This document shows, one piece after another, positions 1-8,138 of a stretch of DNA of 13,846 nt. Both the position numbers and the translations under genes were made by a program. The notes below the pieces were generated by a model. It made no database searches. It saw only the letters and a program-made list of their open reading frames with translations, and had not been told where the DNA came from. Numbering within the stretch: the stretch's first letter is position 1; each line of letters opens with the position of its first letter. The DNA comes from Candidatus Hecatellales archaeon ex4484_218 (GTDB lineage: Archaea > Thermoproteota > Bathyarchaeia > Hecatellales > Hecatellaceae): NCBI GenBank assembly GCA_002254975.1, contig NJEB01000001.1, positions 1-13,846 of the forward strand. Reading direction: 5' to 3'.

Positions 1-2051
<2,051 letters not shown>

Positions 2052-2055
2052 TTAG

Positions 2056-2078
2056 AAACTTACCATTAAGGTAAGTTT
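2056..2078. promoter_or_regulatory. 23-bp inverted repeat in the cdc48 leader (operator candidate, copy 1)
   Basis: Perfect 9-bp arms AAACTTACC and GGTAAGTTT are separated by ATTAA. The site falls just downstream of the predicted cdc48 transcription start (about 2083 on the minus strand). A further TTACC follows at 2080-2084, so the half-sites TTACC, GGTAA and TTACC begin at 2060, 2070 and 2080, one DNA turn apart. A protein bound here should block the start of transcription or early elongation. That function is inferred; the symmetry is seen directly. Confidence 0.75.
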
Positions 2079-2105
2079 ATTACCAATAAATACATTGACA
2101 AACAA

Positions 2106-2120
2106 CTATATAAACTTTAC
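2106..2120 (-). promoter_or_regulatory. Archaeal promoter (BRE/TATA) of cdc48
   Basis: On the minus strand the sequence reads GTAAAGTTTATATAG: an AAAG BRE-like element (2115-2118) followed by a TATA box. The transcription start is expected about 25 bases downstream, near 2083, giving a leader of roughly 50 nt. The element closely matches the regulator gene's promoter at 2590-2604. Confidence 0.65.
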
Positions 2121-2131
2121 TTTAAAAACAG

Positions 2132-2154
2132 AAACTAACCAAAAAGGTAAGTAA
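2132..2154. promoter_or_regulatory. Imperfect 23-bp inverted repeat upstream of the cdc48 TATA box (copy 2)
   Basis: AAACTAACC-AAAAA-GGTAAGTAA matches the other two repeats at 8 of 9 and 7 of 9 arm positions with the same 5-bp spacer. It ends two bases from the stop codon of the regulator gene and begins 13 bp upstream of the AAAG of the cdc48 promoter. The T-rich minus-strand transcript here could also help terminate the regulator mRNA. Confidence 0.6.
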
Positions 2155-2156
2155 AA

Positions 2157-2558
2157 CTATTCAAACTCCATCGTCAACTCTTCAAGCTCTTTAAGCTTCC
2201 TCAAAATACCAGCCATCTCCCTAAGCTGAGAAATCATAAGCTTACCCAAAACAGATAAAGTATATCCTTCAGGTTTTTTGGTTATAGCATTAATACGGAG
2301 TAAATCATCCAAACATTGAGCTATAGTTTTTTGACTGTAACCCAAGGTTGAACAAAGCTCTTTAAAACTAGAGGTTTGTTTTTCAGCCAAAAACCTAATA
2401 ACCCTATATCTACTCTCGCTGGAGATTATCCGGAAAAGCTCCATTAAAGCATCTAGGTCGTTTGTTGAAACCTCTGTTAAGTTTATTTCTTCTTCTAAAA
2501 GGATTTTTCCATCTCCTGTTGTTAATCTTAGCTTTCTAACTCTTGTTCTTGCTTCCAT
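2157..2558 (-). CDS. Small ArsR-like winged-helix transcription regulator
   Basis: A 133-residue DNA-binding protein. Residues 1-25 look like a beta hairpin (RTRVRKLRLTTGDGKILLEE). Residues 36-108 form a winged helix: the segment ISSESRYRVIRFLAEKQTSS leads into the turn and recognition helix (KELCSTLGYSQKTIAQCLDDLL), then the wing (NAITKKPEGYTLSVLGK). Residues 108-133 form a charged helix, likely for dimerisation. I see no cysteine or histidine cluster for metal sensing. The ATG at 2558 is preferred because GGAG (2565-2568) sits properly before it; a TTG at 2570 in the same frame would lie on that ribosome site. Inverted repeats flank the gene and stand at its own promoter and that of cdc48, so autoregulation and control of the ATPase are likely. 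The exact family is not recognised. The archaeal heat-shock regulator Phr is a functional analogue to consider, but its domain order and length differ. Confidence 0.85.
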   Translation of the reverse strand: MEARTRVRKLRLTTGDGKILLEEEINLTEVSTNDLDALMELFRIISSESRYRVIRFLAEKQTSSFKELCSTLGYSQKTIAQCLDDLLRINAITKKPEGYTLSVLGKLMISQLREMAGILRKLKELEELTMEFE

Positions 2559-2589
2559 GGCTTTCTCCAAGAATAGTTTTGATTTTATA

Positions 2590-2604
2590 GTATATATACT
2601 TTAT
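2590..2604 (-). promoter_or_regulatory. Archaeal promoter (BRE/TATA) of the winged-helix regulator gene
   Basis: On the minus strand the sequence reads ATAAAGTATATATAC, with AAAG at 2599-2602 and the TATA box directly after it. The start site should lie near 2570, leaving a leader of about 12 nt that contains GGAG. Confidence 0.65.
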
Positions 2605-2615
2605 GTTTTGGAAAG

Positions 2616-2638
2616 AAACTTACCATTAGGGTAAGTTT
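2616..2638. promoter_or_regulatory. 23-bp inverted repeat upstream of the regulator promoter (copy 3)
   Basis: Perfect arms AAACTTACC and GGTAAGTTT with spacer ATTAG. It starts 13 bp upstream of the AAAG of the regulator promoter, the same distance as copy 2 has from the cdc48 promoter. It overlaps the TAA stop codon of the UPF0280 gene. A hairpin terminator for that gene is an alternative reading, but no T-tract follows it. Confidence 0.7.
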
Positions 2639-3419
2639 AAATTAGGGTAAAACCAGCAGCCTCAAACATATCCTCCAAATTACCCTTTAACCATAAAACT
2701 TCTGGAAGCTTTCCAACCCTACCAACCATTCCATCCCTAACAATCAAAGCACCCCTCACACCATGTACTGATTCAGCTTTTTCCAACCCTTTTTGAATGG
2801 AAGCCTCAACATCTTTCCCACGTACAAGGTTACAGATCGCTGTTGCAACAGCATCTGATAAGGTTGCTGAACCTGAAAAAACAATAACAGCATCAGCCTC
2901 ACCAAAACTTAAAGCATGACTTACCGTTGCTGAACTTGTAGCCAAACCAACAGGAGAATCTTCTTTTTTAAGTTTAAAACCTATCTTCCCAGAAATAGGT
3001 GAAAAACCAGCATAAACCCCAACCTTTAAGGAAATTTTTGAATCAGCAGCAATTTCACCTCCATTTTCAACCAAAGAAACCTTAAAACTGTAAGGTTTCA
3101 TGGATTCAACAGCAAGTTCAGCTAAAGCTCCTGGAACAGCAGCCATAGGTCCAACTCCAACGGTCTCAGCAGCTTCAGCAGCTAACTTGATAATTTTTGG
3201 TGAATCCTCAGAAACCTTAACAGGAGTTAATGCATAAAGAAAAACTGGATTTTTAAAAATATATTCTTCCAAAAAACTTCGATTAACTAAAATTGATTGT
3301 AACGCTACATGGATTGCTTGAATTTTATCACTTAAAATATGAAGATTTGACTGTTTAATTTTTGTTCTTAACCTGTAAATTCCATTCTTATACTTTATTG
3401 GTAAATTTGTTGGAACCAT
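2637..3419 (-). CDS. UPF0280 (COG2122) protein, ApbE-like, sulfide assimilation
   Basis: A 260-residue protein of the UPF0280 family, distantly related to ApbE flavin transferases. Family-typical blocks are visible: VGVGPMAAVPGALAE (about 87-101), ENGGEIAADS (about 118-127), YAGFSPISGKIGFK (about 136-149) and SSATVSHALSFGEADAVIV (about 162-180), then a DAVATAICNLV helix. In Methanosarcina acetivorans the homologue (MA1715, as I recall) helps use sulfide efficiently for homocysteine synthesis, with an unclear chemical step. It is the last gene of an operon with the COG1900 and NIL-ferredoxin genes, starting only two bases after the ferredoxin stop, so the three are probably translated together. 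Full length for the family; the start is an ATG. Confidence 0.88.
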   Translation of the reverse strand: MVPTNLPIKYKNGIYRLRTKIKQSNLHILSDKIQAIHVALQSILVNRSFLEEYIFKNPVFLYALTPVKVSEDSPKIIKLAAEAAETVGVGPMAAVPGALAELAVESMKPYSFKVSLVENGGEIAADSKISLKVGVYAGFSPISGKIGFKLKKEDSPVGLATSSATVSHALSFGEADAVIVFSGSATLSDAVATAICNLVRGKDVEASIQKGLEKAESVHGVRGALIVRDGMVGRVGKLPEVLWLKGNLEDMFEAAGFTLI

Positions 3420-3421
3420 TT

Positions 3422-3814
3422 TTACTCAACAAGTTTGATGGCTTTGGTTGGGCATGCCAAAAGACAAATTCCACATCTAACACATTTTTTCTCATCAAAT
3501 TCGATTTCTAGGTTGGGATTTAATTTTAATGCTTGAGTTGGACATGGAGATACACATGCACCACAACCAATACATTTATTCATGTCTATTTCAAGAATCT
3601 TTATTATTTCTTTAACAGTTACACCTGAATTTTTTAGAAAACCCAAAACCTCTTCTAACTTTTTTCCTGTTGCTGAAATATCAACCATAAATTCTCCTGA
3701 AGTTGGTGTAACTTTTGCCTCTAAAATGTTAATTAAAACTCCAGTTTTAAGGATAGTTTCGGCAAGTATAGGTTTGCTTAAAATTTTATGATTATAAATT
3801 AACCTAAACTTCAT
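3422..3814 (-). CDS. NIL-domain 2x[4Fe-4S] ferredoxin, homocysteine synthesis partner
   Basis: A 130-residue two-part protein. Residues 1-70 are a NIL domain (ferredoxin-like fold: RLIYNHKILSKPILAETILK, then a strand-helix repeat ending VTVKEI). Residues 76-130 are a bacterial-type ferredoxin with CIGCGACVSPCP and CVRCGICLLACP, enough for two [4Fe-4S] clusters. The matching protein in M. acetivorans (MA1822, from memory) works with the COG1900 protein to turn aspartate semialdehyde and a sulfur donor into homocysteine, presumably supplying electrons. The ATG at 3814 overlaps the upstream TGA by four bases (ATGA), and a strong AGGAGGAAG site lies just before it inside the upstream gene, so translation is coupled. 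Confidence 0.92.
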   Translation of the reverse strand: MKFRLIYNHKILSKPILAETILKTGVLINILEAKVTPTSGEFMVDISATGKKLEEVLGFLKNSGVTVKEIIKILEIDMNKCIGCGACVSPCPTQALKLNPNLEIEFDEKKCVRCGICLLACPTKAIKLVE

Positions 3815-5331
3815 GGTTTTCTTCCTCCTAAAAGTTTTGCAATATCATCGGTTGTAATTACTCCAACAACCTTTCTTTCATCATCAATAACAGGTGCACC
3901 TGAAATTCTATAATCCGAAAGTCTTTTAGCCACAACATCTACAAACTCGTTTTGGTTTGCTGTTACAACTTTTGTTGTCATAACTTCTCTTAGAGTTTTC
4001 TTGTTTTGGGCAACTGCTTTAGCAATATCCCATGAAGTAACTACCCCAACAAGTTTTCCTTCATCATCCACAATAGGTACATGGTCAATGTTATGTTCAA
4101 CAATTAAACTAGCAACAAATTTAACTTCATCAGATGGTTTAGCCGTTATGGCTTTAACCGTCATAATATCCTTAACTTTAGGCTCAAACCTCTGAATTTT
4201 TAAAGGCTTAAATTCTCTATAGGATGGAAGAAGCTCAACAGGCTTTGAAACATAAAATTTTCCCTCCTCGATCCATCGTTTTAGAGTTTCAGCTATTGCT
4301 TTTGCCTGTTTTAGGCTTGAGAGAGGTGAAGATGGAACAGATTTATCATTTAAAACAACCTTACCAGATTTAAGTTCAGCATAAGAAACTTTTCCAAGAC
4401 TTGGACGTTTAATTGAAGGAACACCATAATCCAAAACATCTGTAAAAATTTCTTCATCTGGAATAGCTGCTGTTTCAGCAACTTTTAGATTAATAATAGG
4501 GATGGGTATTCCAACTCCAACATAAAGGGTTACACCATACTTATGGAAGGTTGCACCTTTCAAGTATTTTGGATTCATATGTTTTAAATCTCCACGAACC
4601 ATTAAAGTTCCAAGTTGATTTTGTGGATTATGCTGAGTTCCTTCACCAACCACATATCCAATCCCTCCACCCAAAAAAATTCTTGTTCCAATCCCAATAA
4701 CTTCAAAATTTTTATCTTTGTATAAGGGGTTAAGCTGACCTGAACCTGAAAATGTTACATTTCCCATGTGAGGTAAAAGTGTTCCCATGTAAGTGTAAAG
4801 GATATGGTCTGTTGTGTTTGTTGCTGCATTATAACGTTGAGAAGCATTTCTTGGGTTAAGAAGAATAGCTTGATTTAAATCATCTAAGGTAATTGTTGTT
4901 TCAACATATCTTCTTGGATAACAATCTGTAACAAAACCTTCACCCCTAAGCTCAACTTCCTTTCCACTAACAAGGTCTTCAATTACATGTCCTCCACCAT
5001 ACTCTAAACCTTTTGTTTCGCTAAGAGCAGTTGCTCCAAGATAAACATCCACAGCAGCGATAGAACCATAAGCTGGAACATCGTTTAGCCAACACTTATA
5101 CATTTTAATTGGGGGGTCTGAATGTCCAAAATTAAGAAAAACACCTGAACTACACATAGCCCCAAAAGTTCCGGTTGTTACAACATCAACCTCCTTAGCT
5201 GCAGCTCCAACTCCATAAGTTTTTGCATACTCCACAAATTCATCTGCGGTCATAACAACAGCATCTCCACGCTGAATTTTTTCATTAATTTCTTTGTAGG
5301 TTCTAAGAGTTTCTTTACCTCTTTCAACCAT
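3811..5331 (-). CDS. COG1900 (DUF39) homocysteine biosynthesis protein with CBS pair
   Basis: About 506 residues. The N-terminal roughly 370 residues are the DUF39/COG1900 domain, which in M. acetivorans (MA1821) forms homocysteine directly from aspartate semialdehyde by sulfur transfer. Two conserved cysteines, in GTFGAMCSSG (Cys60) and GFVTDCYPRR (Cys137), are 77 residues apart; I recall the essential pair of the studied homologue having the same spacing. A glycine-rich part follows (GIGTRIFLGGGIGYVVGEGT). The C-terminal 120 residues are two CBS motifs (VKDIMTVKAITAKPSDEV and LREVMTTKVVTANQNEF), as in MJ0100, likely binding an adenosyl ligand such as SAM or an adenine nucleotide. The ATG at 5331 is chosen because AGGTGAG lies at 5336-5342; a GTG at 5340 is possible but would sit within that ribosome site. 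First gene of a three-gene operon. Confidence 0.93.
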   Translation of the reverse strand: MVERGKETLRTYKEINEKIQRGDAVVMTADEFVEYAKTYGVGAAAKEVDVVTTGTFGAMCSSGVFLNFGHSDPPIKMYKCWLNDVPAYGSIAAVDVYLGATALSETKGLEYGGGHVIEDLVSGKEVELRGEGFVTDCYPRRYVETTITLDDLNQAILLNPRNASQRYNAATNTTDHILYTYMGTLLPHMGNVTFSGSGQLNPLYKDKNFEVIGIGTRIFLGGGIGYVVGEGTQHNPQNQLGTLMVRGDLKHMNPKYLKGATFHKYGVTLYVGVGIPIPIINLKVAETAAIPDEEIFTDVLDYGVPSIKRPSLGKVSYAELKSGKVVLNDKSVPSSPLSSLKQAKAIAETLKRWIEEGKFYVSKPVELLPSYREFKPLKIQRFEPKVKDIMTVKAITAKPSDEVKFVASLIVEHNIDHVPIVDDEGKLVGVVTSWDIAKAVAQNKKTLREVMTTKVVTANQNEFVDVVAKRLSDYRISGAPVIDDERKVVGVITTDDIAKLLGGRKP

Positions 5332-5371
5332 AATACTCACCTGGTTAAGAGGTGTCTAAAATATCGTGTAG

Positions 5372-5390
5372 CATATTATTTAAAAATTTC
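5372..5390 (-). promoter_or_regulatory. Candidate promoter of the homocysteine operon
   Basis: On the minus strand GAAA is followed by TTTTTAAATAATATG, a BRE/TATA-like element. The expected start near 5354 gives a leader of about 20 nt that contains the AGGTGAG ribosome site. The TATA match is only moderate. Confidence 0.45.
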
Positions 5391-5395
5391 TAAAG

Positions 5396-5420
5396 AAAAA
5401 ATTACTCTCAGTAATTTTTT
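5396..5420. promoter_or_regulatory. Perfect 25-nt inverted repeat in the divergent control region
   Basis: Two exact 11-bp arms, AAAAAATTACT and AGTAATTTTTT, are separated by CTC. It lies between the divergent homocysteine and dtxR-feoAB operons, five bases upstream of the BRE-like GAAA of the first and about 35 bp upstream of the TATA box of the second. Its size and symmetry suit a dimeric regulator. DtxR encoded next door is the obvious candidate, but no binding site for this branch is known to me. Confidence 0.55.
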
Positions 5421-5453
5421 AACGAATAAATAAAATTTAAACTACGACTAATT

Positions 5454-5470
5454 AAACTTTAAATAAGTTT
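5454..5470 (+). promoter_or_regulatory. dtxR-feoAB promoter with inverted repeat over the TATA box
   Basis: The TATA-like TTTAAATA at 5458-5465 is embedded in an inverted repeat, AAACTT-TAAAT-AAGTTT. A start near 5487 is predicted. A repressor bound here would cover the TATA box, which suits negative autoregulation by an iron-loaded DtxR protein. The sequence is AT-rich, so a 6-bp arm may arise by chance. Confidence 0.4.
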
Positions 5471-5507
5471 CTTCTAAAAAATATGAAAAGGTTTTAAGTG
5501 GTTTTAG

Positions 5508-6167
5508 TTGGATAAGGTTTCTTCAACTGTTGAGGAGTATCTTAAAACAATTCTTAGGCTTGAGGAAAAATTTGAGATTGCTAAAACTAGTGTTTTGGCT
5601 GAAGTTTTAAAGGTTGCTTTAGGAACGGTTACAAATACTGTGGAAAAACTGGAGAAACAAGGTTTAGTTATCCATGAACCCTATAAAGGTATAAAACTTA
5701 CTGAGAAGGGTAGAAAGATAGCTTTGGAAGTTTTAAGAAGACATAGACTTTCTGAACGTTTACTTACAGACCTTTTAGGTGTTGATTGGAGTAGGGCACA
5801 TGAAATAGCCTGTAAACTTGAGCATAATCTTCCAAATGATATTTTAAAGAATCTTGAAAAAGTTTTAGGTCATCCGAAAACATGTCCCCATGGAAACCCT
5901 ATACCCACAAGTTGTGGAGAAATTTTTGAGGAATCTTCAGAACCATTATTAAATCTTAAACAAGGAGATGTAGGTATTATAGTTAAGATAACTGAGGAAG
6001 AAAAAGAAATCTTAGAACATCTAAGAAAGTTTAAGCTTATTCCTGGAAGCTTGGTTAAAGTTTTAGAAAAAACATCCGTTGATAGTTTAATGAAGGTTAA
6101 GGTTGAGGATGTTGAAGCTTTTTTAAGTTTTAGACTTGCTTCCATCATTAACGTAAAAAAAGTTTAA
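5508..6167 (+). CDS. DtxR-family metal-dependent repressor with FeoA-like C-terminal domain
   Basis: A 219-residue iron (or manganese) responsive regulator. Residues 1-65 are the winged helix (VEEYLKTILRLEE start, then SVLAEVLKVALGTVTNTVEKLEKQGLV). Residues 70-135 are the metal-binding dimer domain, ending TCPHGNPIP. Residues 148-219 are an SH3/FeoA-like domain. Metal ligands fall at the same numbers as in Corynebacterium DtxR: His79, Glu83, His98, Cys102, Glu105 and His106. Position 10, Met in DtxR, is Glu here. The start is a TTG at 5508: a stop codon lies directly upstream in frame, and the first residues match the family's usual beginning. A weak ribosome site (AAGTGG) precedes it. It is followed after 10 bases by feoA, so it likely represses its own iron-uptake operon when iron is plentiful. 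Confidence 0.93.
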   Translation: MDKVSSTVEEYLKTILRLEEKFEIAKTSVLAEVLKVALGTVTNTVEKLEKQGLVIHEPYKGIKLTEKGRKIALEVLRRHRLSERLLTDLLGVDWSRAHEIACKLEHNLPNDILKNLEKVLGHPKTCPHGNPIPTSCGEIFEESSEPLLNLKQGDVGIIVKITEEEKEILEHLRKFKLIPGSLVKVLEKTSVDSLMKVKVEDVEAFLSFRLASIINVKKV

Positions 6168-6177
6168 TGTTGAATGG

Positions 6178-6426
6178 ATGATGAAATCGATGGGTGAATT
6201 TCAAACCCTTGCAGGAATGGTTGTAGGTAAGGAGGGCATCATCAAAAAAATTGAGGGAGGTTATGGTTTACAAAGACGTTTAGCTTGTCTTGGTTTAAGA
6301 GTTGGAAAAACCATTAGGAAGGTGGCTTCAGAACCATTAAGAGGACCTATTGTTGTTGAGGTTGATGGAGGTCATATTGCTATTGGGAGAGGTGTTGCTG
6401 AAAAAGTTTGGGTGGAAGTTAAATGA
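6178..6426 (+). CDS. feoA: FeoA ferrous iron transport accessory protein
   Basis: Up to 82 residues with an SH3-like FeoA fold: a short hydrophobic start (LAGMVVGKEGIIKKIEGG), a helix with the family's RLACLGLRVG signature (the usual RL-x-x-LG-hydrophobic-x-x-G), and a final strand block AIGRGVAEKVWVEV. FeoA is a small cytosolic protein that binds or stimulates the FeoB transporter. The start is uncertain: ATG occurs at 6178, 6181 and 6190, and the GGATGATG stretch (6176-6183) could serve as the ribosome site for the 6190 start (78 residues). Its stop overlaps the feoB start by four bases (ATGA), so the two are translationally coupled. Confidence 0.92.
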   Translation: MMKSMGEFQTLAGMVVGKEGIIKKIEGGYGLQRRLACLGLRVGKTIRKVASEPLRGPIVVEVDGGHIAIGRGVAEKVWVEVK

Positions 6427-8120
6427 AAATACTTTTGATGGGTAATCCTAATGTAGGTAAGAGTGTAATTTTTTCAAGATTGACAGGAACAAATGTTATT
6501 GCATCAAATTATCCTGGAACAACAGTAGAATTTATGAAGGGTACAATGAAGTTTAGAGAAGAAAAAGTTGAAGTTTTAGATGTTCCAGGAGTATATTCTT
6601 TAGAACCTACTTCTAAAGCTGAAGAAGTTGCTGTTAAAATGCTTGAAGAAGGGAATATGGTTATCAATGTTGTTGATTCAACCCATCTTGAAAGAAGCCT
6701 ATACTTGACACTTCAACTTTTGGAAAGAAAAATTCCTGTTATAGTTGTACTTAATCTTTGGGATGAAGCTAAACATAAAGGTATAGAGATTGATAAGGAA
6801 AAACTTGAAAAAATTTTGGGTGTTCCTGTTGTTTCAACTGTAGCTATTACAGGTGAAGGAATAAATGAGCTAGTTTCACGTTTAGAAGAAGCTAAACCTG
6901 GAAATTTAAAATTAAGTGAGGAAGAAAGATGGAAAAAAATTGGGGAAATAGTCAGCCAAGTTCAAAGGATTTATCATAGACATCACACCTTTTTAGAAGT
7001 TCTTGGAGAAGCAAGCGTTAAACCTTTAACTGGTATACCTATTGCTTTAGGTGTAATGTTTCTAACTTTTACCATTATACGGTTTGTTGGGGAAAATCTA
7101 ATCAGTTATGTTTTTGACCCATTATTTGAGTTTTATACACCCGTAGCAACAATTTTTAGCCATTTTTTAGGTTCAGGTTTAATTCATGATATTTTGATAG
7201 GTCAACTTATCAATGGTGAAATAGACTATTTCCAATCTATGGGTTTAATTACAACTGGAATTTATGTTCCATTTGCAGCTGTTTTACCTTATGTTTTTGC
7301 TTTTTACCTTGTATTAGGTTTTCTTGAGGATAGTGGTTATCTTCCAAGATTAGCTGTTCTGGTTGATAATATTATGCATAAACTTGGTCTTCACGGCTCA
7401 GCTATAATATCTATGCTTTTAGGTTTAGGATGTAATGTTCCTGGAGCTTTATCTACAAGAGTTTTAGAAACTAAAAGACAAAGATTTATAGCTGCAACCT
7501 TAATGGCTATAGCTGTTCCATGTATGGCTCAAACAGCCATTATTCTTGGGCTTGTTGGAATGCATGGGGTTTTTGGTTTAGGGATAGTTTTTATCACACT
7601 TTTCATTGTTTGGTTAACCCTTGGTTTAATACTTAACAAAATTATGAGTGGTGAAAGTCCAGAAATTTTTATGGAAATTCCACCTTACCGAATTCCCTAT
7701 TGGGGTGCTTTACTCAAAAAACTTTGGATTAGAATTAGAAGTTTTTTAGTTGAAGCTGTACCTTTTGTACTACTTGGAGTTTTTATTGTAAACATCCTAT
7801 ATGCTTTAGGTATTATTCAGTTTCTTGGTGAAATTACAGCTCCTATTGTTACTGGTTTGTTAGGGCTTCCTAAAGAGGCTGTTGTTGCTTTGGTTATCGG
7901 GTTTTTAAGAAAGGATGTTGCTGTTGGTATGCTTTTACCGTTAGGTTTAACCATGAAACAAGCTGTGGTTGCAAGTGTTGTTTTAGCTATGTATTTCCCA
8001 TGTATTGCAACCTTCACGGTTTTAGTTAAGGAACTTGGAATTTTAGGTATGACAAAATCTGCTTTAATCATGGTTACATTAGCTTTATTTGTAGGCACAA
8101 TCTTAAATTTAATTCTTTAA
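6423..8120 (+). CDS. feoB: FeoB ferrous iron transporter with GTPase domain
   Basis: A 565-residue cytoplasmic-membrane Fe(II) importer. The N-terminal G domain has G1 GNPNVGKS (7-14), G2 threonines in NYPGTTVE (29-36), G3 DVPG (53-56), G4 NLWD (111-114) and a G5 region VSTVAITG (137-144). A short helical linker follows, then the membrane part with two Gate modules: the first with GYLPRLAVLVDNIMHKLGLHG and GLGCNVPGALSTR, the second with FLRKDVAVGMLLPLGLT and MYFPCIATFTVL. The conserved cysteines of the GCNVP and FPC motifs are kept. The protein is shorter than the roughly 770 residues of E. coli FeoB, as many archaeal forms are, with compact loops and only a short C-terminal tail. It ends 18 bases from the convergent ligase gene. 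Confidence 0.95.
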   Translation: MKILLMGNPNVGKSVIFSRLTGTNVIASNYPGTTVEFMKGTMKFREEKVEVLDVPGVYSLEPTSKAEEVAVKMLEEGNMVINVVDSTHLERSLYLTLQLLERKIPVIVVLNLWDEAKHKGIEIDKEKLEKILGVPVVSTVAITGEGINELVSRLEEAKPGNLKLSEEERWKKIGEIVSQVQRIYHRHHTFLEVLGEASVKPLTGIPIALGVMFLTFTIIRFVGENLISYVFDPLFEFYTPVATIFSHFLGSGLIHDILIGQLINGEIDYFQSMGLITTGIYVPFAAVLPYVFAFYLVLGFLEDSGYLPRLAVLVDNIMHKLGLHGSAIISMLLGLGCNVPGALSTRVLETKRQRFIAATLMAIAVPCMAQTAIILGLVGMHGVFGLGIVFITLFIVWLTLGLILNKIMSGESPEIFMEIPPYRIPYWGALLKKLWIRIRSFLVEAVPFVLLGVFIVNILYALGIIQFLGEITAPIVTGLLGLPKEAVVALVIGFLRKDVAVGMLLPLGLTMKQAVVASVVLAMYFPCIATFTVLVKELGILGMTKSALIMVTLALFVGTILNLIL

Positions 8121-8138
8121 AATTAAACCTTAAACAAT

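Noticed and set aside
2559..2570. TTG at 2570 as the start of the winged-helix gene (137 residues)
   Set aside because: The GGAG at 2565-2568 is well placed for the ATG at 2558 and overlaps this TTG, so the shorter protein is preferred.
2132..2638. The inverted repeats as transcription terminators of the regulator and UPF0280 genes
   Set aside because: Two copies do follow stop codons, but copy 1 is in a leader, no T-tract follows copy 3, and the equal 13-bp promoter spacing fits operators better. Some terminator role for the T-rich copy 2 is not excluded.
3582..4195. Plus-strand open frames at 3582-3791 and 4001-4195
   Set aside because: These are antisense shadows of the NIL ferredoxin and COG1900 genes with no motif or ribosome site.
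5870..6148. Minus-strand open frame antisense to dtxR; similar ones occur at 7817-8098, 8935-9135 and 9882-10064
   Set aside because: The opposite strand at each place encodes a clear family protein, and the shadows carry no domain of their own.
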